Shown piece by piece: positions 7,128 to 12,049 of a stretch of DNA of 12,049 nucleotides; within the stretch, counting starts at the first letter, position 1, and each line of letters begins with the position of its first letter. The stretch is from Betaproteobacteria bacterium. GTDB lineage: Bacteria; Pseudomonadota; Gammaproteobacteria; Burkholderiales; Casimicrobiaceae. Both the position numbers and the translations under genes were made by a program. The stretch lies in assembly GCA_005889025.1 (NCBI GenBank), contig VBCZ01000311.1:1-12049 (forward strand). The letters run 5' to 3'. The notes under the pieces are model-generated. The model worked only from the letters and a program-made list of their open reading frames with translations, was not told the origin of the DNA and did no database searches.

Positions 7128-7910
7128 TCACTGGGCCGTCCAGCCACCTTCGATCGGCAGGATCGCGACGGTTATCGACGCCGCGGCGTCCCCAGCGAGA
7201 AACGCCGCGAGCGCCGCTACCTCTTCGATCTGGACGAACTTCTTAGTCGGCTGCGCGTGAAGCAGAACATCGTTGATCACCTGATCCTCGGTGATGCCGC
7301 GCGCCTTGGCCGTGTCGGGAATCTGCTTTTGCACCAGCGGGGTCCATACGTAGCCGGGGCAGATCGCGTTCATGGTAATCCCTTGTTCGGCCACTTCGAG
7401 CGCGACCGTCTTGGTCAGTCCGGCGATGCCGTGCTTGGCCGCGACGTATGCCGACTTGAAGGGGCTCGCCACCAGCGCGTGCGCCGAGGCGATGTTGATC
7501 ACGCGACCCCACTTCTTTGCTTTCATCCGCGGCAACGCGAGCCGGACCGTGTGGAACGACGCCGTCAGGTTGATCGCGAGAATGGCGTTCCATTTGTCCA
7601 CCGGAAATTCGTCGATGGGAGCGACGAACTGAATGCCGGCGTTGTTGACCAGGATATCGATCGTTCCGAACTCGGCGAGCGCCTTGGCCATCATCGCCTC
7701 GATCCGGTCCTGGGCCGAGAGATCGGCGCCGTCGAAGCGAACTTGCACGCCGCTGTCGGCCGCGATCGCCCGCCGGATCGTTTCGATCTCCTTGGCGTCC
7801 CCGAAGCCATTAAGTATGACATTCGCGCCCTGTGCCGCAAGCACCTTGGCGATGCCGAGCCCGATACCGCTGGTCGATCCTGTGACCAGGGCGGTCTTTC
7901 CCTTGAGCAT
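7128..7910 (-). CDS. bdhA: D-3-hydroxybutyrate dehydrogenase
   Basis: A 260-residue short-chain dehydrogenase that interconverts D-3-hydroxybutyrate and acetoacetate with NAD, the step after PHB depolymerisation. The NAD fold shows TGSTSGIG at 10-17 and NNAG at 89-92. The catalytic tetrad is Asn114, Ser142, Tyr155, Lys159. Gln94, His144, Lys152, Gln196 and Trp257 match the substrate-pocket residues known from Pseudomonas 3-hydroxybutyrate dehydrogenase, which separates it from generic SDRs. The length and the terminal GGWTAQ are typical of BdhA. A small oddity is SITVAILPIEGG, where relatives usually have SITG[AT]; the Gly is Val here. Start: ATG 7910 with AAGGGG 8 nt upstream. It is the first gene of the six-gene minus-strand run. 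Confidence 0.93.
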   Translation of the reverse strand: MLKGKTALVTGSTSGIGLGIAKVLAAQGANVILNGFGDAKEIETIRRAIAADSGVQVRFDGADLSAQDRIEAMMAKALAEFGTIDILVNNAGIQFVAPIDEFPVDKWNAILAINLTASFHTVRLALPRMKAKKWGRVINIASAHALVASPFKSAYVAAKHGIAGLTKTVALEVAEQGITMNAICPGYVWTPLVQKQIPDTAKARGITEDQVINDVLLHAQPTKKFVQIEEVAALAAFLAGDAAASITVAILPIEGGWTAQ

Positions 7911-8297
7911 GTTCGTTCCCCTTGAGTGGAAAGAGTGGAAATAGGTCGGGGCACACGCTATAGACTTGGGCGCTCGTCGCGATCGACCGCGCCGGTTTAT
8001 CCCTTACGGCATGCCTCCCCGTTGCCTGGTTAGTCAGCGTGTACGATTGGAACTTACACAAGAAAGATCCGGCCTGCGGCGTAAGCAATCCGGAAGCGCT
8101 CGCGACCAATGCGCTTATGACTGCTACGGGACATTTTGTTGAGGACGCTCGCGGGGGAGATGACCGCATCGAAACGACGTCGTAGCTCGATCCGTCGGTA
8201 CTACTCTCGCTGCGCGTTTGCAAAGTGGCACAAGCCCTCTATGATGCGCTGACTGGGACGGACTTTAATTCCGCTGCATTCGCCGCCCGCTCAATCC
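7911..8297. other. 387-bp intergenic region without a recognisable gene
   Basis: This region separates bdhA (minus) from the small zinc-finger gene (plus), so it should hold both promoters, but I cannot place either with confidence. Reading frames here give no recognisable protein, and no sigma-factor gene is visible. It contains a tandem 9-bp repeat next to the bdhA start and a GTGTA/TACAC inverted pair at 8039-8059. Confidence 0.6.
7924..7941. repeat. Tandem 9-bp direct repeat in the bdhA leader
   Basis: GAGTGGAAA occurs twice without a gap, starting 13 bp upstream of the bdhA start codon. It may be chance, slippage, or a pair of regulator half-sites. Confidence 0.5.
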
Positions 8298-8495
8298 GTG
8301 TTCAAGCCAGCGCATCTCGGTCGGCTCACCAACTGCAAGGAGGCGAGCCGGCTGATCTCGCAGGCGCAGGAGCGGCGGCTGTCGCCATGTGAATGGATAC
8401 GCCTGCGGCTGCACATACGCTGGTGCGTGGTCTGCCAGCGCGTGGAGCGTCAGATGGGATTTCTGCGCGAGGTGATGCGGCGCTACCGCGCTTAA
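8298..8495 (+). CDS. Small zinc-finger (zf-HC2, anti-sigma-like) protein
   Basis: A 65-residue basic protein. It has NCKEASRLISQAQERRLS (Cys13), an RLRLHIRWCVVC helix, and the pattern His39-x3-Cys43-x2-Cys46, the zinc-binding HxxxCxxC of ZAS/zf-HC2 anti-sigma domains. In many proteobacteria such mini-proteins directly follow an ECF sigma-factor gene and bind that sigma factor. No sigma-factor gene is found here, and the protein has no membrane or sensor domain. The start is weak: GTG 8298 without a clear ribosome binding site, but the frame is closed by a stop at 8250 and no better start precedes Cys13. It converges with the DoxX gene of the buf operon across 13 bp. Confidence 0.72.
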   Translation: MFKPAHLGRLTNCKEASRLISQAQERRLSPCEWIRLRLHIRWCVVCQRVERQMGFLREVMRRYRA

Positions 8496-8508
8496 TGCTC
8501 GTTTCGGG

Positions 8509-8988
8509 TCAAGCAATCGCGGCGCACCCCAAACGCCGCTCCAGCCAATAATCGAGCGAGATCCGGCCGGGCCCGCAAAGGAGGATCACCAGGATCATCG
8601 TGCCCCAGAGGATATGATCCTTGACGGCGATATCGGGCAGCGCCGCGTACGACACGACCGCGATGATGTTGAAAAAGAACAGAACAAATGCCCCGAACCG
8701 CGTCGCAAGCCCGAGTGCGAGCAGCATCGGCATCGTGAGCTCGGTCGCGGTGCCCATGAACGCCGCAATCGAGGGCGGCAGCCACGGGACGTGATACTCG
8801 TCGGTGAACAGCGCCAGCGTAATGCTCCAGTCGTGAATCTTGGTCAGTCCCGACATCAGGAACACGCGCGCGACGTATAGCCTGAACCCCAGCAGCAGCA
8901 CCGGTTGCAGCTTGTCGAGAAGGCGGGTCGCTTCGTAGTAGATTCGCGCTCCGCGGCCGGGCAGCGAAGGGGAAGCGATGTCGCTCAT
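8509..8988 (-). CDS. bufD: DoxX-family membrane protein of the Hvf/Buf operon
   Basis: A 159-residue membrane protein with about four hydrophobic segments: PVLLLGFRLYVARVFLMSGL near residue 40, LTMPMLLALGLATRFGAFVLF in the middle, FFFNIIAVVSYAAL, and HILWGTMILVILLCGP. The KDHxxWG and GPGRxSLDYWLE signatures are typical of the DoxX proteins found with DUF2282/DUF692/DUF2063 genes, called HvfD or BufD. Its exact function is unsettled; a redox or membrane role in handling the metallophore has been supposed. It looks full length. Its ATG overlaps the bufC stop (ATGA at 8985-8988), so it was built for translational coupling to a gene that is now broken. Confidence 0.85.
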   Translation of the reverse strand: MSDIASPSLPGRGARIYYEATRLLDKLQPVLLLGFRLYVARVFLMSGLTKIHDWSITLALFTDEYHVPWLPPSIAAFMGTATELTMPMLLALGLATRFGAFVLFFFNIIAVVSYAALPDIAVKDHILWGTMILVILLCGPGRISLDYWLERRLGCAAIA

Positions 8989-9721
8989 GAACGGCTCTCT
9001 TTGTCGGAGATCGGCGGCGCACGAAACGCGACGATCGTATGATTGACGACATGTTCGCGCAGGACCGCGGCAAGATCGAAGGCGCCGTCGACCTTGGCAG
9101 CATAGGCGGCGGCCTGGGCAAGGCTTTCGTTGGCCGCGAGTGCGGCGAGAAACGCATGCACCGCGGCGCCGATCCGCTCCACAACGATGCCTTGGAGCGC
9201 ACGGAGAACGAGCAAGGTGTCGCCGCCTTTGCCGAGATCGACGCGATCGTCCCCCTCGTACCCAGGCTGGTTCGTCTGCCAGATGCGCAGGATGGGAAAC
9301 GGCGACGCGGCCAGCCGCGCCGAAGGATGCAGCCCCAAGCGCAACTCGGGCAGCCTCTGGGGGTCGACCGCGGCGAGCGCGCCGAAGTCCAGCGGCAAAG
9401 CTCCCTCGCCGGGGGGTAAGACAGTAGAAAATCGGCGAACTCGGCGCCGTAACGATTCACATCGCCGCGCCGGGAAGGATAGGCGCGCACGAATTGATCG
9501 GATGCCGCATCGAAAAACGCAATACCGACGAGCCGCTTGACCACCGGATACGTCGCCGCAAGCACTTTGCGCTAATGGCCCAGGATATTGTTGCGATAGA
9601 CCCCCAGCCGTGCGGCGGGGCTCAGCGAGCCGGCGACGACGCCAAGCGATGCCGCCGCCGCGGGATCCTGGAAGATTGTGGCGGCGGAGAACTGCCGCTG
9701 CAATTCATGTAGCGACGGCAT
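8985..9721 (-). pseudogene. bufC: Disrupted DUF2063 (HvfC/BufC) partner protein
   Basis: The start is ATG 9721, overlapping the end of bufB by 17 bp, with GAGG 6 nt upstream. The product begins MPSLHELQRQFSAA and runs through GVYRNN, a DUF2063 hallmark, then hits TAG at 9574-9572 after 49 codons. The same frame continues past the stop as RKVLAATYPVVKRLVG...YGAEFADFLLSYPPARE. Near 9400 the family sequence jumps to another frame (LPLDFGALAAVDPQRLPEL onward to the stop at 8985). About 20-25 residues that normally lie between PPARE and PLD, including the D-V-A-R-L-E motif, are missing. So there is one nonsense codon plus a frame-breaking internal loss. In the family this protein recruits the precursor to the DUF692 enzyme. 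Sequencing or assembly error is the main alternative to real decay. Confidence 0.82.
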
Positions 9722-10469
9722 CGCGGGCCTCGAGAATTGCTTGCGCCTGCGCCGCTTCGTCGAGCAGCACTTCCAGCGCGGGAATGTCGGTATCCCATTC
9801 GATGAGCGTCGGCTTCGGCCCGAGGCGCTTGATCGCCGCGCGATACAGGTCCCAAACCGGGGGCGCGACGCGCGCGCCGTGCGTGTCGATCAGGCACGGC
9901 CCGCTCGCGTCGAATCCGCCGAGATGGATTTCCGCGACCGCGTCGCCCGGCATCGCCTCGAGGTAGGCATGCGCGTCGAAGCCGTGATTGACCGCATTGA
10001 CATGGATGTTGCTGACATCGAGCAGCAGCTTGCAGCCCGTGCGCCGCGCCACCGCCGCGACGAATTCCCATTCGCTCATGACGTCGTCGGCGAATCGAAT
10101 GTAGGCGGAGATGTTTTCGACCAGCAGCGGTCGGTTCAGCGCCGATTGCACCGCGTCCACCCTCTCGCATACCAGTCCCAACGCTTCTTCGCTGAATGGC
10201 AGCGGCAGGATCAGGCGTTTAAGCCGCGCAATGTGGCCCGCATCGAGCGGATCCGCCGAACCCAGCGACATGCCGACGCCGTGCAGCGACACGGGATAGT
10301 CGGCGCGAAGCGCGTCGAGCGCGGCGAGCGAGGGTCCTCCGTCGACAAAATAATTTTCGCTGTGAACTTCGAGCCAGCCCACGCGTGGACGTTCCGACCT
10401 CATGCGGGCAACGTGAGGAGAGCGCAAACCGATGCCGGCGGTCGCTGGCAGGATGGACGGGGCGGGCAT
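9705..10469 (-). CDS. bufB: DUF692 (HvfB/BufB) peptide-modifying enzyme, apparent internal deletion
   Basis: A 254-residue TIM-barrel protein of the MbnB/TglH/BufB family, multinuclear-iron oxygenases that modify cysteines of RiPP precursors. Visible motifs: AGIGLR (11-16), EVHSENYF (34-41), SLHGVGMSLG (61-70), LLVENISAY (115-123), LLLDVSNIHVNAVNHG (148-163), EIHLGG (180-185), LIDTHG (193-198), TLIEWDTDIP (221-230). Between ARLKRL (81-86) and LPLPFSEEA relatives carry about 25 more residues with S-[DE]-H-L, a conserved His thought to bind iron. That block is absent here with the frame kept, so activity is doubtful. The ATG at 10469 follows bufA by 57 bp, has no strong ribosome binding site, and lies after a hairpin. 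The 3' end overlaps bufC. Confidence 0.87.
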   Translation of the reverse strand: MPAPSILPATAGIGLRSPHVARMRSERPRVGWLEVHSENYFVDGGPSLAALDALRADYPVSLHGVGMSLGSADPLDAGHIARLKRLILPLPFSEEALGLVCERVDAVQSALNRPLLVENISAYIRFADDVMSEWEFVAAVARRTGCKLLLDVSNIHVNAVNHGFDAHAYLEAMPGDAVAEIHLGGFDASGPCLIDTHGARVAPPVWDLYRAAIKRLGPKPTLIEWDTDIPALEVLLDEAAQAQAILEARDAVAT

Positions 10470-10488
10470 GAGCTTGCGTTCGAAGAAG

Positions 10489-10518
10489 TGCCGGAAGCGG
10501 CCTATGCCGCTTCCGGCA
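10489..10518 (-). repeat. Perfect 13-bp-stem hairpin between bufA and bufB
   Basis: TGCCGGAAGCGGC (10489-10501), a four-base loop CTAT, then GCCGCTTCCGGCA (10506-10518). It begins 8 bp after the bufA stop and ends 19 bp before the bufB start. The sequence after it on the minus strand is ACTTCTTCG, not a clean T-run. It probably acts as a leaky terminator or 3'-end stabiliser that favours precursor mRNA over the enzyme genes. Confidence 0.75.
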
Positions 10519-10526
10519 GAGCGAAA

Positions 10527-10793
10527 TTACGACTTCGGCGGCTCCATCTTGCCACCGATTTTTTCGCACGTTCCCCTGGCGACATACTTCCAGGAGATTG
10601 GATCGTTGTCGACGGTGCTCTGCCCTGCACAAGCGTGCTTGCCGGCGGCACAGTCATTCTGGCCCGCCTTGGCGATGCCGAAGCACTTGTCCTTGCTGGC
10701 GTCGGGCGCGACCGGCGCGGCCGAGACCGACGCGGCCAGCCCGAGCGCGAGCAGACCCGCAACTGCGGCTTGGATCGTGGTTTGTTGCTTCAT
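10527..10793 (-). CDS. bufA: DUF2282 bufferin-type precursor peptide (copper metallophore precursor)
   Basis: An 88-residue secreted peptide. Residues 1-25 are a signal peptide (MKQQTTIQAAVAGLLALGLA...SVSA). The mature part has four cysteines at 37, 48, 55 and 76 in the DUF2282 layout KCFGIAKAGQNDCAAG...HACAG...VDNDP...WKYV..GTCEKIGGK. In the Buf/Hvf family the B-C enzyme pair converts some precursor cysteines to thiooxazole groups that bind copper, and the product protects against excess metal in the periplasm; here that is inferred from family membership. Start: ATG 10793, with AGGAG 5 nt upstream (10799-10803); the longer in-frame opening to 10880 has no such signal. It is the first gene of the bufABCD operon and looks intact. 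Confidence 0.9.
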   Translation of the reverse strand: MKQQTTIQAAVAGLLALGLAASVSAAPVAPDASKDKCFGIAKAGQNDCAAGKHACAGQSTVDNDPISWKYVARGTCEKIGGKMEPPKS

Positions 10794-10816
10794 GACGGCT
10801 CCTATGGGATTGAAAG

Positions 10817-10828
10817 TTTTTGCAAAAA
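10817..10828. repeat. AT-rich 12-bp perfect palindrome in the bufA leader
   Basis: TTTTTGCAAAAA lies 23 bp upstream of the bufA start, an AT-rich block in GC-rich surroundings. It could be an operator half-pair or part of the leader RNA. Nothing decides between these. Confidence 0.35.
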
Positions 10829-10891
10829 GACGAGCAACGGGATCCCTGCGACTTGTGCAGGGGTGGTCCTTTGCGCCCATCTGGCCCTTGG

Positions 10892-10917
10892 GTCGTGCGG
10901 CCAGCCGCTACATTACA
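10892..10917 (-). promoter_or_regulatory. Candidate ECF-sigma-type promoter for bufA
   Basis: On the minus strand TGTAAT (10917-10912) is followed after 16 nt by CGAC (10895-10892), resembling the -35/-10 layout of ECF sigma promoters. It would give a leader of roughly 90 nt before bufA. Buf operons in other bacteria are often under ECF sigma control. The match is by eye and short, so chance is a real alternative. Confidence 0.22.
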
Positions 10918-11142
10918 CGCCATGCGCGCCCGTGACCTATCGTTCACACGGCCCGGTGACATCCCATGCGGGGCGCGAGGACAAGGAAATGCACCGGGCG
11001 CAGTCTATGGACTCCTTCGTCGTCAGCGCGTTGAGGAGCGCACTCCCGACGCATGGTGACTGGAGCCGATGTCGCAGCCGGCGTCCGCCGTCGAAATGAA
11101 AATGCCGCTACTATGGGTGCATTGACCCACCGCCGCGTCGCC

Positions 11143-11910
11143 ATGCGCTTTACCGTCGCCACCTACAACATCCACAAGGGCTTCTCCCATCTCACCCGGC
11201 GGATGGTGATCCACGAGCTTCGCGACCGGCTGCACGGGCTCTCCGCCGACATTCTTTTTCTCCAGGAGGTGCAGGGGGTCCATCGCCGCCATGAGGGCCG
11301 CTACCGCGATTGGCCGCTCAAGCCGCAACACGAATTCATCGCCGACAAGGTCTGGCACGAAGTCGCGTACGGCAGGAATGCGACAACGCGCCACGGCCAT
11401 CACGGCAACGCGCTCCTCTCCCGCTTTCCCATCATCGCGCAGAACAACCAGGACATATCCGCGCACGCGTTCGAAAGCCGTGGGTTGCTGCACTGCGTGA
11501 TGCAGCTCAAGCGAGGCCTGCCGCCGCTGCATTGCATGAACGTCCACCTGGGCTTATTCGAGCGCGGCCGGCGCTGGCAGATCAACGCGCTGGTCGAGCG
11601 CATCCGAAGTGTTGTTCCCGAGGATGCGCCGCTGGTCATCGCCGGAGACTTCAACGACTGGCGGCGCAAAGCCGATCGCTCTCTGCAATCGGAGCTTGGT
11701 CTGTTCGAGGTCTTCTCGGCAGCGCGCGGGCGGCCGGCGCGCACGTTTCCCGCGGTGTTGCCGGTGTTTCGCCTCGACCGCATCTACGCCCGCGGCCTGC
11801 AAGTAGTCGACATCGACGTTCATTATGCGTATCCGCTGGCGCGGCTCTCCGATCACGCCGCGCTGGCGGCGACGTTCGAGCTCGAGCGCTCCCGCGCGGG
11901 CAAGCGTTAG
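11143..11910 (+). CDS. ybhP: YbhP-like endonuclease/exonuclease/phosphatase family protein
   Basis: A 255-residue protein with the complete EEP fold signatures: TYNIHKGF near the start, FLQEVQ (Glu42), AYGRNA, HHGNALLSRFPI, NVHLGL, AGDFNDWRRKA, GRPARTFPAVLP, RLDRIYA and LSDHAAL. The Asn, Glu, Asp-x-Asn and Asp-His residues form the metal-dependent phosphodiesterase site. The order and wording of these blocks closely follow E. coli YbhP, which lies beside clsB as this gene does; its natural substrate is unknown. The start is uncertain: ATG 11143 puts the core at residue 8; ATG 11113 adds ten residues and gives a length nearer the E. coli protein; ATG 11053 is also in frame. None has a good ribosome binding site. 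It ends 18 bp before the clsB start. Confidence 0.87.
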   Translation: MRFTVATYNIHKGFSHLTRRMVIHELRDRLHGLSADILFLQEVQGVHRRHEGRYRDWPLKPQHEFIADKVWHEVAYGRNATTRHGHHGNALLSRFPIIAQNNQDISAHAFESRGLLHCVMQLKRGLPPLHCMNVHLGLFERGRRWQINALVERIRSVVPEDAPLVIAGDFNDWRRKADRSLQSELGLFEVFSAARGRPARTFPAVLPVFRLDRIYARGLQVVDIDVHYAYPLARLSDHAALAATFELERSRAGKR

Positions 11911-11928
11911 CTCAATTTCCATGACGTC

Positions 11929-12049
11929 GTGAACCGCTTCACGCCGGGCAATCGCCTCACCTTGCTGCGCAACGGCGCAGAATATTTTCCGGCGCTGGAG
12001 CGAGCGATCGATTCGGCACAGCGCGAGGTTTGGTTCGAGAGCTACATCT
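11929..12049 (+). CDS. clsB: Cardiolipin synthase B-type phospholipase D protein, start only
   Basis: Only about 40 codons are visible before the right edge. The opening NRFTPGNRLTLLRNG is followed by EYFPALERAI and REVWFESYI, the pattern at the start of ClsB (YbhO), where G-N-x-[LI]-x-L-L-x-[ND]-G-x-x-Y-[FY]-P-A leads into the first PLD half-domain. HKD motifs would lie outside the window. The start is GTG 11929; an in-frame stop (the ybhP TAG) sits seven codons before and no ATG comes between. No clear ribosome binding site is seen, so coupling to ybhP translation is likely. The neighbouring ybhP supports the call. Confidence 0.75.
   Translation, partial: MNRFTPGNRLTLLRNGAEYFPALERAIDSAQREVWFESYI

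Larger units (their letters stand above)
10794..11142. other. Divergent intergenic region between bufA and ybhP
   Basis: About 350 bp without a recognised gene if ybhP starts at 11143. It should contain the promoters for bufA (minus) and ybhP (plus). It holds a 12-bp TTTTTGCAAAAA palindrome, a CCCTGC/GCAGGG hairpin at 10844-10862 (7-nt loop), a possible ECF-type promoter facing bufA, and a TACTAT -10-like hexamer at 11109-11114 facing ybhP without a clear -35. Confidence 0.5.

Noticed and set aside
7810..8223. Possible minus-strand gene upstream of bdhA
   Set aside because: It overlaps the bdhA start in another frame, has no domain, and its Ser-rich translation resembles random sequence.
9678..11099. 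473-codon plus-strand open frame
   Set aside because: It is antisense to bufB and bufA, whose family motifs are unmistakable on the minus strand. The antisense frame has none.

Overview
This is a GC-rich, gene-dense stretch of a proteobacterial chromosome, most likely betaproteobacterial. That placement is inferred from the coding style and gene set: a poly-3-hydroxybutyrate (PHB) type 3-hydroxybutyrate dehydrogenase, a DUF2282/DUF692/DUF2063/DoxX operon, and a ybhP-clsB pair. I see no rRNA, tRNA, CRISPR array, transposase or phage gene.

Layout. Positions 1-895 (minus) hold the start of a phospholipase D/cardiolipin-synthase-like lipoprotein that runs off the left edge. A secreted peroxiredoxin (906-1442, plus) is transcribed divergently from it. 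From 7910 down to 1462 six genes lie on the minus strand in the order bdhA, patatin-like phospholipase, flavin disulfide oxidoreductase, secreted cupin, MFS transporter, secreted DUF302 protein. The first two fit PHB and lipid turnover, and the rest have a redox/transport flavour. The oxidoreductase carries a perfect, in-frame, head-to-tail 414-bp duplication that gives it two copies of its redox-active CxxxxC segment. A small zinc-finger (anti-sigma-like) gene lies alone on the plus strand at 8298-8495.

The most notable system is at 10793-8509 (minus): an Hvf/Buf ('bufferin') operon. It has a secreted four-cysteine DUF2282 precursor peptide (bufA), a DUF692 peptide-modifying enzyme (bufB), a DUF2063 partner (bufC) and a DoxX membrane protein (bufD). 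In characterised relatives the B and C proteins convert precursor cysteines to copper-binding thiooxazoles. Here the precursor and the DoxX gene look intact. bufB seems to lack about 25 internal residues, including the family's S-[DE]-H-L motif, and bufC has an in-frame stop plus a frame-breaking internal loss. A perfect 13-bp hairpin separates bufA from bufB. Either the operon is decaying while keeping its precursor, or this sequence contains assembly errors; the 414-bp duplication nearby keeps the second possibility open.

The right end (plus) holds ybhP (endonuclease/exonuclease/phosphatase fold) followed 18 bp later by the start of a clsB-type cardiolipin synthase, the pairing known from enterobacteria.
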